The notes: a model not told the origin generated them from the letters alone. Numbered from the stretch's first letter, positions 16,425 through 24,827 are shown. The stretch is DNA of 64,000 nucleotides from an uncultured Collinsella sp. (GCA_902470345.1 CABRGB010000001.1:62001-126000), one strand, 5' to 3'. A program made the numbers and translations.

Positions 16425-16982
16425 TTAGCGTCCCAGCATCCTAAAGAAACGCTCTTCGAGCGCGGGGTCGGTCTCAAAGACGCCGCGGCGAGCGAGCGTC
16501 ACGGTCTTGGTGCCGGGCTTTTGCACGCCGCGCATGGTCATGCACATATGCTCAGCTTCCATGAGCACAATCGCTCCCTGGGGAGCGAGATAATCCATGA
16601 GGGCGTCGGCAACCTGCGCACACAGCTGCTCCTGCAGCTGCAGACGGCGGGCATAGACCTCAACCGTGCGGGCGAGCTTAGAGAGCCCTGCGACACGGCC
16701 ATTGGGGATATAGCCAATCGTAGCCTTGCCATAAAACGGCAGCAGATGATGTTCACACAGCGAGTAGAACGTGATGTCGCGCTCGATAACCAAATCGTTC
16801 GAAGCGACGGCAAAAGTTTTGGACAGATGCTCCTCGGCACTCTGGTCCATACCGCCGGCAATCTCGCCATACATACGGGCAACGCGCGCCGGGGTCTCCA
16901 GCAGGCCCTCCCGAGTTGGGTCCTCGCCTATGCCCTCAAGCAACAGCTTAATGGCGGCCTCGACTTTTTCCTGATCGACCAT
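16425..16982 (-). CDS. folE: GTP cyclohydrolase I
   Basis: 185 residues. Converts GTP to dihydroneopterin triphosphate, first step of folate synthesis. Zinc and active-site residues: C76 and H78-H79 in [11 protein letters not shown]147 in [10 protein letters not shown], plus [11 protein letters not shown] and TRRGVF-like [11 protein letters not shown] 16982 follows GAGG; an in-frame extension to 17045 lacks support. Followed at once by the HD gene and then folB. Confidence 0.96.
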   Translation of the reverse strand: MVDQEKVEAAIKLLLEGIGEDPTREGLLETPARVARMYGEIAGGMDQSAEEHLSKTFAVASNDLVIERDITFYSLCEHHLLPFYGKATIGYIPNGRVAGLSKLARTVEVYARRLQLQEQLCAQVADALMDYLAPQGAIVLMEAEHMCMTMRGVQKPGTKTVTLARRGVFETDPALEERFFRMLGR

Positions 16983-17048
16983 CTGGGCCTCACTTTTCCG
17001 ATTTTGCGTTCGCGCTATGGTACCACGCCCTCCGGCATCGGCCACAAG

Positions 17049-17630
17049 CTACATAGTATGGGTCGAATAGACCGGATCATCACGCCAAAGTTCAACCGCT
17101 TCACAAAGCGCAACGCCCTCGCGCTCAGCACGGGCGCGCGTAGCGTTCATATCGATCACGCGCTGATTGCTCGAGCCTCTGAAGCGCAACGAGATATCGT
17201 ACAAATCCTGAACGAACGGACCGTCCACCAACATATCGAGGCAGGTAAGGATACGGTCCGTGACCTCGGTATGGTGGCAACCGCCCGGCATAAGCTCCTC
17301 GAGCACATCGCCGGTAAAGCACCAAATGGTCTTGCCCGACCCCGATGGATAGGCCGCACGCACGCGTTCGATAAAGTCGACAAGCCCCGCTTGATTCTCA
17401 GGTTCCATAGGCTCGCCGCCCAAAATCGTCAGACCATCGATAAAGGGATGATCGAGACTCTCGATAATTTTGTCCTCGACGGCGCTATCGAACGTCTCGC
17501 CAGCGGCAAAGTCCCACGCGACAGAGTTAAAACAATTCTTGCACCCACGACGGCACCCGCTCACAAACAGAGAAGTACGAACGCCTTCTCCATCAGCAAT
17601 GTCGAAATACTTAATGTTCGCGTAGTTCAT
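17049..17630 (-). CDS. nrdG: Anaerobic ribonucleotide reductase activating protein
   Basis: 193 residues. Radical SAM enzyme that makes the glycyl radical on NrdD. The 4Fe-4S cysteines are C26, C30 and C33 (CRRGCKNC), with GGEPMEPEN binding SAM. ATG 17630 follows GGGAGAG. nrdD lies upstream on the same strand, separated by 427 bases containing two large inverted repeats, so the pair is less tightly linked than usual. Confidence 0.95.
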   Translation of the reverse strand: MNYANIKYFDIADGEGVRTSLFVSGCRRGCKNCFNSVAWDFAAGETFDSAVEDKIIESLDHPFIDGLTILGGEPMEPENQAGLVDFIERVRAAYPSGSGKTIWCFTGDVLEELMPGGCHHTEVTDRILTCLDMLVDGPFVQDLYDISLRFRGSSNQRVIDMNATRARAEREGVALCEAVELWRDDPVYSTHTM

Positions 17631-17645
17631 AGGTAACTCTCCCGG

Positions 17646-17729
17646 GAGGCCGGGACATATCATCCCGTCCTCAAACATTCTCGGCCTTCGGCCTGCGAAA
17701 CTGCGGGCGGGACGATATGTCCCGGCCTC
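17646..17729. repeat. 84-nt palindrome upstream of nrdG
   Basis: 25-base arms 17646-17670 and 17705-17729 match at 23 positions; the 34-base centre holds a further GGCC/GGCC hairpin. It lies 15 bases upstream of the nrdG start. No coding frame and no transposase nearby. Could fold as mRNA or form a DNA cruciform. Confidence 0.75.
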
Positions 17730-17869
17730 ATGCAAAGGGTAACTCAATGAACGAAGCGAACATCGAGCATAGGGTTCGAGGTCCAATAAAAACTGGGTTG
17801 CGGCTCAACCGCCATCGCAAGTAAATCGCAGCTGCAGCTCAAATTATTTCCGCTAAGAACTTCGAGGAG

Positions 17870-18078
17870 TGAGCAGACCGCGCGCTGCATCTCAGCTACG
17901 TTAACTTGGCTGAACCGAGAGGGCCGCTTGGGCTTTTGCTCGATATGAGTTCCGCACGCAAAGAAGGCCACTTAATGTGGCCTTCGTCTTGCGCAGGACT
18001 GTCCGAAATAGCGAGCAAATGCCCAAGCGGCCCTCTCGGTTCAGCCCCGGAGCGGTATTAGAGATGCAGCACGCGGTC
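17870..18078. repeat. Inverted duplication including the nrdD 3' end
   Basis: Two copies of about 105 bases face each other around a perfect hairpin (17963-17971 with 17977-17985). A 34-base block (17908-17941 and, inverted, 18013-18046) differs at one base, and an outer block of 19 bases differs at one base. The right copy contains the last codons and stop of nrdD. The left copy keeps the matching codons (Asp-Arg-Ala-Leu-His-Leu) but not the stop. Confidence 0.75.
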
Positions 18079-20280
18079 GCGGATCTCCTCGGTTCGACCC
18101 TGGTTCCAGAACTGGGTACCGATGTAGCCGCACGTACGACGGGCGACGTTCATCTTCTCCTGATCGCGGTTGCCGCAGTTGGGGCACTCCCACACCAGCT
18201 TGCCATCGTCCTCGACAATCTTGATCTCACCGTCGTAGCCGCACACCTGGCAGTAGTCGCTCTTGGTGTTGAGCTCGGCGTACATGATGTTGTCGTAGAT
18301 GTACTGCATCACGCGAATGACAGCCTTGAGGTTGTCCTGCATGTTGGGAACCTCGACGTAGGAGATGGCACCGCCCGGCGAAAGCTGCTGGAACATACCC
18401 TCGAACTTGAGCTTGTCGAATGCGTCGATCTCCTCGGACACATGGACGTGATAGCTGTTGGTAATGTAGCCCTTGTCCGTCACGCCCGGGATAATGCCAA
18501 AACGGCGCTGCAGGCACTTGGCAAACTTGTAGGTCGTCGACTCAAGCGGGGTGCCGTACAGCGAGAAGTCGATATCGCTTTCGGCCTTCCACTCGGCGCA
18601 CTTGTCGTTCATGTGCTGCATGACGGCCATGGCAAACGGCGTGCCCTCCTTCTCGGTGTGGCTGTGACCCGTCATGTACTTAACGCACTCATACAGGCCG
18701 GCATAGCCCAGGCTGATCGTAGAGTATCCGCCCACGAGCAGCTTGTCGATCGTCTCGCCCTTCTTCAGACGCGCCAGGGCGCCGTATTGCCAAAGAATCG
18801 GCGCGGCGTCAGAAAGTGTACCCATCAGGCGCTCATGACGGCACAGCAGGGCACGGTGACACAGCTCAAGGCGCTCATCGAAGATCTTCCAGAACTTGTC
18901 CATATCCTGGTGCGAGCTCAGTGCGACATCAGGCAGGTTGATGGTCACAACGCCCTGGTTAAAGCGACCATAGTACTTGGGCTTGTTCGGGTCGTAGTTC
19001 AGCGCGTTGGCAACGTTGTTAAAACCGTTGCCCGAACGGTCGGGCGTCAGGAAACTGCGGCAACCCATGCAGGTGTAGCAATCGCCGTTGCCGGCGGTCT
19101 CGCCCTTAGACAGCTTGAGCTCGCGCATCTTCTTCTCGGAGATGTAATCGGGCACCATGCGCTTGGCGGTGCACTTGGCAGCCAGCTGGGTCAGGTAGAA
19201 GTACGGGGAATCCTCGTGAACGTTATCGTCCTCGAGTACATAGATAAGCTTGGGGAATGCCGGGGTAATCCACACGCCGGCCTCGTTCTTAACGCCCTCG
19301 TAGCGCTGGCGAAGCGTCTCCTCCACGATCATGGCAAGGTCGTGCTTCTCCTGAGGCGTACGGGCCTCGTTAAGATACATAAAGACCGTCACGAACGGCG
19401 CCTGGCCATTGGTGGTCATAAGGGTCACGACCTGATACTGAATCGTCTGGACGCCGCGACGGATCTCGTCACGCAGGCGATCCTCAACGACCTCGCGAAC
19501 CTTTTCGGGAGATGCGGAAACGCCGAGCTCCTCGAGCTCGCGGGCGACCTCGCCACGAATCTTTTGACGGCTCACCTCAACAAAGGGGGCAAGATGGGTC
19601 AGCGAGATGGACTGGCCGCCGTACTGGGAGGAAGCAACCTGGGCGATAATCTGCGTCGCAATATTGCAGGCGGTCGAGAAGCTGTGCGGCTTCTCAATCA
19701 GCGTGCCCGAAATAACAGTGCCGTTCTGGAGCATGTCCTCCAGGTTCACCAGATCGCAGTTGTGCATATGCTGGGCAAAGTAATCCGAATCGTGGAAATG
19801 GATCAGACCCTCATTATGGGCATCCACGATCTCCTGAGGCAGCAGCACGCGCTGGGTCAGGTCCTTGGAAATCTCGCCAGCCATATAGTCGCGCTGAACG
19901 GAGTTGACGGTCGGGTTCTTGTTGGAGTTCTCCTGCTTGACCTCTTCGTTATTGCACTCGATCAGCGACAGAATCTTGTCATCGGTCGTGTTCTTCTGGC
20001 GCTTCAGGCTCTGAACATAGCGATAGATGATGTAGTGGCGGGCAACCTCGTAGCAGTCGAGACGCATGATCTCGTCCTCGACCAAATCCTGGATCTCCTC
20101 GACCGAAACGGTGTGGCCCGCGTTCTCGCATGCCTCGGCGACGTTTTGCGCCGCATAAACCACCTGGCGGTCGGTTAGACGAGAGCTCTCCTCGACCTCC
20201 AAGTTAGCGGCGCGGATGGCATTGACAATCTTATCGATGTCAAAGACAACCTCGGTGCCGCTGCGCTTGATGATCTTCAT
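18058..20280 (-). CDS. nrdD: Anaerobic ribonucleoside-triphosphate reductase
   Basis: 740 residues, normal for class III reductases, which make dNTPs without oxygen. N-terminal ATP-cone (about 3-95, starts MKIIKRSGTEVVFDIDKI), catalytic region with CYTCMGCRSFLTPDRSGNG, a C-terminal zinc site (CQVCGYDG and CPNCGNRD) and the glycyl radical site RTCGYIG near residue 718. ATG 20280 follows AAAGAGG. Candidate NrdR boxes and promoter lie 220-270 bases upstream. The 3' end is part of an inverted duplication. Confidence 0.97.
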   Translation of the reverse strand: MKIIKRSGTEVVFDIDKIVNAIRAANLEVEESSRLTDRQVVYAAQNVAEACENAGHTVSVEEIQDLVEDEIMRLDCYEVARHYIIYRYVQSLKRQKNTTDDKILSLIECNNEEVKQENSNKNPTVNSVQRDYMAGEISKDLTQRVLLPQEIVDAHNEGLIHFHDSDYFAQHMHNCDLVNLEDMLQNGTVISGTLIEKPHSFSTACNIATQIIAQVASSQYGGQSISLTHLAPFVEVSRQKIRGEVARELEELGVSASPEKVREVVEDRLRDEIRRGVQTIQYQVVTLMTTNGQAPFVTVFMYLNEARTPQEKHDLAMIVEETLRQRYEGVKNEAGVWITPAFPKLIYVLEDDNVHEDSPYFYLTQLAAKCTAKRMVPDYISEKKMRELKLSKGETAGNGDCYTCMGCRSFLTPDRSGNGFNNVANALNYDPNKPKYYGRFNQGVVTINLPDVALSSHQDMDKFWKIFDERLELCHRALLCRHERLMGTLSDAAPILWQYGALARLKKGETIDKLLVGGYSTISLGYAGLYECVKYMTGHSHTEKEGTPFAMAVMQHMNDKCAEWKAESDIDFSLYGTPLESTTYKFAKCLQRRFGIIPGVTDKGYITNSYHVHVSEEIDAFDKLKFEGMFQQLSPGGAISYVEVPNMQDNLKAVIRVMQYIYDNIMYAELNTKSDYCQVCGYDGEIKIVEDDGKLVWECPNCGNRDQEKMNVARRTCGYIGTQFWNQGRTEEIRDRVLHL

Positions 20281-20505
20281 CCTCTTGCCTCTTTCGCGTC
20301 GTAGCCTCATTGCGCTTCAGAGCCAAACGATGCCCGGCAGGGCTTGCCCCTGTCTTACGGCGCCGTCGCGCAATCTGTGTTCTCGATAAACCATAAGCCT
20401 CTATGCGGACATTCCCAGGAGCCGATCAAGCGGCTCAAGGACACGTTCAAAAGAGGCAATTAAGGTCTTCGTTCTCTGTCCGCCATCTATCATACGACAA
20501 AGATG

Positions 20506-20553
20506 CATCTATATCCTGTATTCTTTTTTTAGGTCAAACACAACATATAGTGT
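20506..20553 (-). promoter_or_regulatory. nrdD promoter with two candidate NrdR boxes
   Basis: Box 1, ACACAACATATAGTGT (20538-20553), closely fits the NrdR consensus. Box 2 (20506-20521) is weaker (core CTATATCCTG), and the two cores are 32 bases apart, the usual spacing. On the minus strand TTGACC (20532-20537) and TATAGA (20508-20513) form a -35/-10 pair with 18 bases between, so the boxes cover the promoter. Confidence 0.65.
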
Positions 20554-20860
20554 TTCAGCAGGTCAAAGCAATTAGTCATTTTGCAGACGCATTATAAATG
20601 AGGGGTATTTGACAAGTCGGTAAAACGTTACCAACACGGCTACCTGCATGGCAGCTATAAAACCCCCTTAGTCAAGCCACTGACAAATCCTACTAAAACC
20701 AAGCCACTCACGCCAAAAGAATCCAAAAGATTATGCTTGACCAACATGTTGCGGTCACGCTCGGCCAGGACGTATGCAATCTGCCGGCACCCCTACGGGA
20801 CACGAAGACCATCGCATACAGACCTTGGATCAAAATTTGCTGGCATGTTTGGCGGCATAA
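20554..20860. other. Gene-free stretch between the tRNA block and the nrdD promoter
   Basis: No protein-like frame or RNA gene recognised. It contains GGTAAAACGTTACC near 20618-20631, an imperfect palindrome with a central CG. The rest looks like ordinary spacer. Confidence 0.4.
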
Positions 20861-20894
20861 AACAAAACAGTCCAGAAGCAAAGCCTCTGGACTG
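20860..20894 (-). terminator. Terminator after tRNA-Val
   Basis: CAGTCCAGA (20869-20877) pairs with TCTGGACTG (20886-20894); the minus-strand transcript then reads TTTTGTTTT. It closes the tRNA-Gly/tRNA-Val unit. Confidence 0.85.
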
Positions 20895-20902
20895 CGAACA
20901 TT

Positions 20903-20977
20903 TGGTGGGCGTTAGAAGATTTGAACTTCTGACCTCTTCCGTGTCAGGGAAGCGCTCTCCCCCTGAGCTAAACGCCC
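20903..20977 (-). tRNA. tRNA-Val (GAC)
   Basis: Folds as a full cloverleaf: seven-base acceptor stem (GGGCGTT/AACGCCC), D-arm TAGCTCAGGGGGAGAGC, anticodon loop CTGACAC giving GAC, T-arm GTTCAAATC, and encoded 3' CCA. Confidence 0.95.
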
Positions 20978-20980
20978 AAA

Positions 20981-21056
20981 TGGAGCGGACAACGGGGCTC
21001 GAACCCGCGACCCCAACCTTGGCAAGGTTGTGCTCTACCAACTGAGCCATGTCCGC
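20981..21056 (-). tRNA. tRNA-Gly (GCC), copy 1
   Basis: Cloverleaf with GCGGACA/TGTCCGC acceptor, anticodon loop TTGCCAA (GCC), T-arm GGTTCGAGCC and encoded CCA. Identical in sequence to the copies at 21187-21262 and 21414-21489. Directly precedes tRNA-Val in the same transcript. Confidence 0.95.
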
Positions 21057-21068
21057 CTGCGAGGATTT

Positions 21069-21129
21069 AATATACGGGATGATCCACCCGAATGCAAGAA
21101 CTATTTTCCAATAATTTGAAAAAAGTTCG
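21069..21129 (-). promoter_or_regulatory. Promoter of tRNA-Gly/tRNA-Val unit with A/T inverted repeat
   Basis: Minus strand: TTGCAT (21092-21097), 17 bases, TATATT (21069-21074). Immediately upstream lies an inverted repeat GAACT..TTTT / GAAAAAAGTTC (21098-21128), also seen before the other two tRNA promoters. Confidence 0.7.
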
Positions 21130-21148
21130 AGCCAATGTGATGGGTACG

Positions 21149-21178
21149 AAAAAGCCCGGCTACCGTAGTAGTCGGGCT
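21149..21178 (-). terminator. Terminator after tRNA-Gly copy 2
   Basis: 21153-21163 pairs with 21168-21178 (one G-U), with U-run on the minus strand from 21149-21153. It ends the Gly-Cys-Gly unit. Confidence 0.8.
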
Positions 21179-21186
21179 GTTGCGCT

Positions 21187-21262
21187 TGGAGCGGACAACG
21201 GGGCTCGAACCCGCGACCCCAACCTTGGCAAGGTTGTGCTCTACCAACTGAGCCATGTCCGC
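21187..21262 (-). tRNA. tRNA-Gly (GCC), copy 2
   Basis: Same 76-base sequence as copy 1, with anticodon GCC and encoded CCA. Preceded by tRNA-Cys; the 42-base spacer holds a GC-rich hairpin. Confidence 0.95.
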
Positions 21263-21269
21263 ATATGTA

Positions 21270-21295
21270 AAACAAAACGGGCGCCGGAGCGCCCG
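21270..21295 (-). terminator. Hairpin between tRNA-Cys and tRNA-Gly copy 2
   Basis: CGGGCGC (21278-21284) pairs with GCGCCCG (21289-21295), followed on the minus strand by TTTTGTTTT. The spacer has no room for a full promoter before the next tRNA, so it may act as partial terminator or as an RNA-processing signal. Confidence 0.65.
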
Positions 21296-21304
21296 GATGT
21301 TGCC

Positions 21305-21378
21305 TGGAGGCGAAGCCCGGATTCGAACCGGGGGTAAAGGCTTTGCAGGCCTCTGCCTTACCACTTGGCCACTTCGCC
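21305..21378 (-). tRNA. tRNA-Cys (GCA)
   Basis: Cloverleaf with GGCGAAG/CTTCGCC acceptor, anticodon loop CTGCAAA (GCA), T-arm GGTTCGAATCC and encoded CCA. Confidence 0.95.
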
Positions 21379-21379
21379 G

Positions 21380-21403
21380 AAAAAGGACCGCTTGAGACGG
21401 TCC
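21380..21403 (-). terminator. Hairpin between tRNA-Gly copy 3 and tRNA-Cys
   Basis: GGACCG (21385-21390) pairs with CGGTCC (21398-21403), then five U on the minus strand. It lies only 35 bases from tRNA-Cys, which has no separate promoter, so read-through is expected. Confidence 0.7.
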
Positions 21404-21413
21404 GGAAATGCAA

Positions 21414-21489
21414 TGGAGCGGACAACGGGGCTCGAACCCGCGACCCCAACCTTGGCAAGGTTGTGCTCTACCAACTGAGCCATGTCCGC
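21414..21489 (-). tRNA. tRNA-Gly (GCC), copy 3
   Basis: Third identical 76-base tRNA-Gly. First gene of the Gly-Cys-Gly unit, immediately behind a promoter at 21502-21530. Confidence 0.95.
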
Positions 21490-21501
21490 TTGCGGGTTAT
21501 T

Positions 21502-21550
21502 AATTTACGCGAGTTGTCCTAAAGACGCAAGTACTTTTTTCAAAAAAGTT
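21502..21550 (-). promoter_or_regulatory. Promoter of tRNA-Gly/Cys/Gly unit with A/T inverted repeat
   Basis: Minus strand: TTGCGT (21525-21530), 17 bases, TAAATT (21502-21507). Directly upstream is ACTTTTTTCAAAAAAGT (21533-21549), an inverted repeat shared with the tRNA-Leu promoter. Confidence 0.7.
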
Positions 21551-21594
21551 GCTCAAAGCAAGTTCATGCAGGTAAATAGCGCCAAGCCAAGACC

Positions 21595-22341
21595 CTAAGC
21601 ACACGATTCCAATGCTGAGCTAAACAGCTTCACCATCCGAACACGTGTGCCGGCGCCATCTGTACGACGGGCAACTTCCACATTATCGACGAGCATACGC
21701 ATAAGCTTGATACCGCGTCCGCGTTCCTCGGATGTTACCGGTTCGCTCGCCCCATCGATAGAATAGCCAGCGCCCCGATCAAGCACCTCGAGCACAACAC
21801 GGTCCCCATAGGCCTGAACCGTCAGGATGCAGCCAACACCGCCCGCATGGTCATATGCGTTACCCAATGCCTCACCCAACGCCAATGCGACGTCATAGCG
21901 CTCATCACGCCTCAGGGGAAGCGATTCGAGGAGCTCGGCCACACGATGCCGATAATACGGGAGATTCTCGATGCCTCGCTGCACTTCGACGCTCTTGCTC
22001 CATCGCGGCAACTCCCCCACCGGAATGGCGGGAATCGACTCCCGCGCCGGGCCCGCGACATGAAGGATGTCAACAAGTCGGGCAATTTCCAAAAAGCGAA
22101 CGACCTCATCGGAGGCGTTAACGAGCGAAAGCAGCCCCTCATGCCTCATAAGCTCTCTAGCACGTGTAAGCAAAAACGCCAAACCCGTCGAGTCGATAAA
22201 GCCCACGGCCTGGCAATTGATGACAACACGACGCACGCCCCGGTCGATCAAATTATCCAACCGTCGGCGCAGTGCGGGCACCGAGGCGGTGTCGATATCG
22301 CCCGGTGGCGTCAAAACCGCTATGTCATTCCACTCATTCAT
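21595..22341 (-). CDS. STAS domain fused to anti-sigma-type serine kinase
   Basis: 248 residues from ATG 22341 (a GTG at 22380 is an alternative). Residues 1-100 form a STAS domain like SpoIIAA, with phosphorylatable S51 in GFIDSTGLAFLL. Residues about 120-245 form an SpoIIAB/RsbW-type HATPase with N-box E156-x3-N160 (GEALGNAYDH), G1 DRGAGY and G2 ERGRGIKLM. These activities are normally on separate proteins that bind each other. The PP2C phosphatase gene lies just upstream on the same strand. No sigma factor gene is adjacent, so the output is unknown. Confidence 0.88.
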   Translation of the reverse strand: MNEWNDIAVLTPPGDIDTASVPALRRRLDNLIDRGVRRVVINCQAVGFIDSTGLAFLLTRARELMRHEGLLSLVNASDEVVRFLEIARLVDILHVAGPARESIPAIPVGELPRWSKSVEVQRGIENLPYYRHRVAELLESLPLRRDERYDVALALGEALGNAYDHAGGVGCILTVQAYGDRVVLEVLDRGAGYSIDGASEPVTSEERGRGIKLMRMLVDNVEVARRTDGAGTRVRMVKLFSSALESCA

Positions 22342-22422
22342 ACGACCATGGTTCCCCAAAAGAGCTCGCTCGATGCACACGTATCTGCAACCGCGCAGAT
22401 TTCGCCCGTCAGGCGTCGTGAC

Positions 22423-24768
22423 CTACGATCGACCCCGTAAAAACTCAAGGGAGACCAGCGCGATGTCATCGTCCAGCGCCGACTCGGTAAAGCGATCAAG
22501 CTCGCCCAAGACCTTACCGCAGATTCCCGATACGCCCTCACCCGAGACAGAGAGCAGAAGGTCACGAAGGCGCTGCTCGCCAAAGAAAGCACCCGAGCGA
22601 TCACGTGCTTCGATTGTTCCGTCGGTATACATAAATAGCATGTCACCAGGAGCGAATGTAAACACGCCCGTCTCGTAGACCATGCTCTCAAAGGCACCGA
22701 TCACGCCCGATTGGCACCCAAGGAGCTCCACTTCTCCCCCGCAGGTCTCGCCGCCGCCACGCGGCGTCGACGACGGCCTAATGACCATAGTGGGAGGATG
22801 TCCCGCAGAGCAATAAGTAGCGCGGCCCGCTTTAAGATCGATCTTGGCGATAAACGCCGTCACAAACGTCTCGACCCTCGAAAAGCCCATGAGCATGCTA
22901 TTGAGCGAGCGTGCCATACGGGCAGGCCCTGCACCCTCCCAGGCATAGGCCGTCAGCGCCGTCTTGACGAGTGCCGACATCGACGCCGCCTCAATCCCCT
23001 TGCCGGACACATCGCCCAAAATCATTACGGCACAATCGTCGGGAAGACGGACAAGCGTATAGAAGTCGCCGCCGACCAACGCAGAATTCGTTGCCGATAG
23101 GTATACCGAATCGGTTGCAATGCCCGGAACGTCACCAAGCGAATTTCTCATGCCAATCTGAAGCGTCTGAGCGATATGACGCTCTTCGCGCTTTTGAGAC
23201 TCGCCTTCATAGATCAGCTCAAAGTCATGCGCCAGATGCACCAGGTAGTCGTATTCAAGGTCGTCAATTGGTTCTTGGCTGCCATCGCGGAGCAGCAAAG
23301 CGCGCCTCGTCGGCCCCTTGGCGATATCAGCGGGAACGATCGCATCGTTGTTCCGCCGACCGCCGCCCTCCGAGCGAACGCGTCCCGCCTCGAAGCCGGA
23401 ATCGACATAGAGGCCCTGGCACGGCAGGCCATGAGCCCTCAACCATCCGCCCATAGGCATGGATTCGTCGACGCGGGTCAAGCGCACATGCTTAAGATCA
23501 TCAGCACTCGCACCGCCCAGCACCGACGGCTCAAAACCATCGGAAGCGACCCCCAAACGCGCAGCTGGTGCGGTGGTGGAAAAGAAGAGCGACTCCGGAT
23601 CGCCCGGCAACGGCACACGACTGCCGCCCTCAAAATCGATGACATAGGTTTCGAGGCCCGCATCATACTCCACGGGGCAGAAATGACAATTGAGCACCGT
23701 GCAGATTTCCGTCGACACCGCTCGCGAGGCGGCAACGGGATCATCGAGATAGGTAAACAGTTCGTCGCGCAGCAAATTGAGCGAGCGGCCGAGCTCCGCC
23801 GTGCGGCGCGAACGTAAGCTCGACGCCGTGCCGACCAGCTGAATAGACAGGTAATCGCAGATGACCTCGAGCACGTTCACGTCATAGGCAAGTGGCGCCT
23901 GGGGGCGTTTCCAGCCAACTTCCAACACGCCAAGGACCTGCGTGCCGTAAAACACAGGAAGACAGATCTCGCTGCGATACGGGGGCATATCCTGCACGCG
24001 CAGCAAGTGCTTGGAACGATTGTCCAAATCCATGAACATACCCGAAGCAACCCGGTCGCCCTCAAGGTCCTGCTGGATCGACAGGCGACAGGCACGCGAC
24101 TCGCGAAGTACGTAGGTCGGAATGCCCGTGCCGTACGGCATAAACTCGGGCAGATAGCTGTCCTCAAGCTCCTTAGAAACACCGCGGAGCTTAAAGCCGC
24201 CGCTCTCGGAAAAATAGATAGCCGCACCGGAGGCATCGAGCGTTCCAACGAGCTGATTCAAAACGGTATCGAGCAAGCTGGGGAGCTCATCGGAGCCCAC
24301 GGTACTCATAATGACTGAAAGGGTACCCGAAAGGCGTTTATTCGCCACCCTAAGCTCCGATAGCGCACGTTTGAGCTGACGATCGTGGGAATACTGCTCT
24401 TCGATGCTGTGAAGCGCCACCAGGACACGCGGTGCACGACGTCCAAAGATACGCGGAGGCGTAACGGAACCCGCGCGAACCAAGACGGGAATAAAAGACC
24501 CGTCGCTCAGCTTGAGCATCAGCTCGCTCTCGGAGCCATCGGTCTCAAACGGCAGGCGATGTTCGGTCGCGCGCTCAAAGGCAGACGAGTACAGAACGTC
24601 TTTGACATCACCGCTGATGACGTCAGCGCGTTCCTCGCACATCAGGTCGAGCAAACGATTATTCACATGCAGAATGGTTCCGTCGAGCTCACAGATGATG
24701 ACAGCATCGCTCGTGATCTCGACCAGTTGGGCAACGTCTGCCCACTCGTTGCGCTCAAGCGTTTCCAT
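22423..24768 (-). CDS. PAS-GAF sensor PP2C/SpoIIE-type phosphatase
   Basis: 781 residues. PAS domain at about 11-115 (VEITSDAVIICELDGTILHVNNRLLD), GAF domain at about 150-310, a divergent linker, and a C-terminal PP2C (SpoIIE/RsbU) phosphatase from about 555: SALVGGDFYTLVRL, ILGDVSGKGIEAA, YCSAGHPP and MYTDGTIEA carry the metal aspartates. It would dephosphorylate a STAS protein in response to a ligand sensed by PAS/GAF. The partner is most likely the adjacent STAS-kinase fusion, 80 bases downstream. No membrane segment seen. ATG 24768 is the likely start. Confidence 0.9.
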   Translation of the reverse strand: METLERNEWADVAQLVEITSDAVIICELDGTILHVNNRLLDLMCEERADVISGDVKDVLYSSAFERATEHRLPFETDGSESELMLKLSDGSFIPVLVRAGSVTPPRIFGRRAPRVLVALHSIEEQYSHDRQLKRALSELRVANKRLSGTLSVIMSTVGSDELPSLLDTVLNQLVGTLDASGAAIYFSESGGFKLRGVSKELEDSYLPEFMPYGTGIPTYVLRESRACRLSIQQDLEGDRVASGMFMDLDNRSKHLLRVQDMPPYRSEICLPVFYGTQVLGVLEVGWKRPQAPLAYDVNVLEVICDYLSIQLVGTASSLRSRRTAELGRSLNLLRDELFTYLDDPVAASRAVSTEICTVLNCHFCPVEYDAGLETYVIDFEGGSRVPLPGDPESLFFSTTAPAARLGVASDGFEPSVLGGASADDLKHVRLTRVDESMPMGGWLRAHGLPCQGLYVDSGFEAGRVRSEGGGRRNNDAIVPADIAKGPTRRALLLRDGSQEPIDDLEYDYLVHLAHDFELIYEGESQKREERHIAQTLQIGMRNSLGDVPGIATDSVYLSATNSALVGGDFYTLVRLPDDCAVMILGDVSGKGIEAASMSALVKTALTAYAWEGAGPARMARSLNSMLMGFSRVETFVTAFIAKIDLKAGRATYCSAGHPPTMVIRPSSTPRGGGETCGGEVELLGCQSGVIGAFESMVYETGVFTFAPGDMLFMYTDGTIEARDRSGAFFGEQRLRDLLLSVSGEGVSGICGKVLGELDRFTESALDDDIALVSLEFLRGRS

Positions 24769-24794
24769 CGTGGACCTCACCGTCTATCGGTAAC

Positions 24795-24816
24795 AAAAAA
24801 GCCTCCGAAGAGGCTT
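24795..24816 (-). terminator. Terminator after tRNA-Leu
   Basis: AAGCCTC (24799-24805), four-base loop CGAA, GAGGCTT (24810-24816), then six U on the minus strand. Ends the tRNA transcript just before the phosphatase gene. Confidence 0.9.
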
Positions 24817-24827
24817 CTGAAATGCGA

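Noticed and set aside
17744..17971. 75-codon minus-strand frame (starts MAFFACGTHIEQ)
   Set aside because: Lies across the inverted duplication; its similarity to the facing plus-strand frame is explained by the DNA repeat. No ribosome site before ATG 17971.
17977..20178. Long plus-strand open frame opposite nrdD
   Set aside because: It mirrors the codons of nrdD, has no ribosome site and no recognisable domain; a product of GC-rich third positions.
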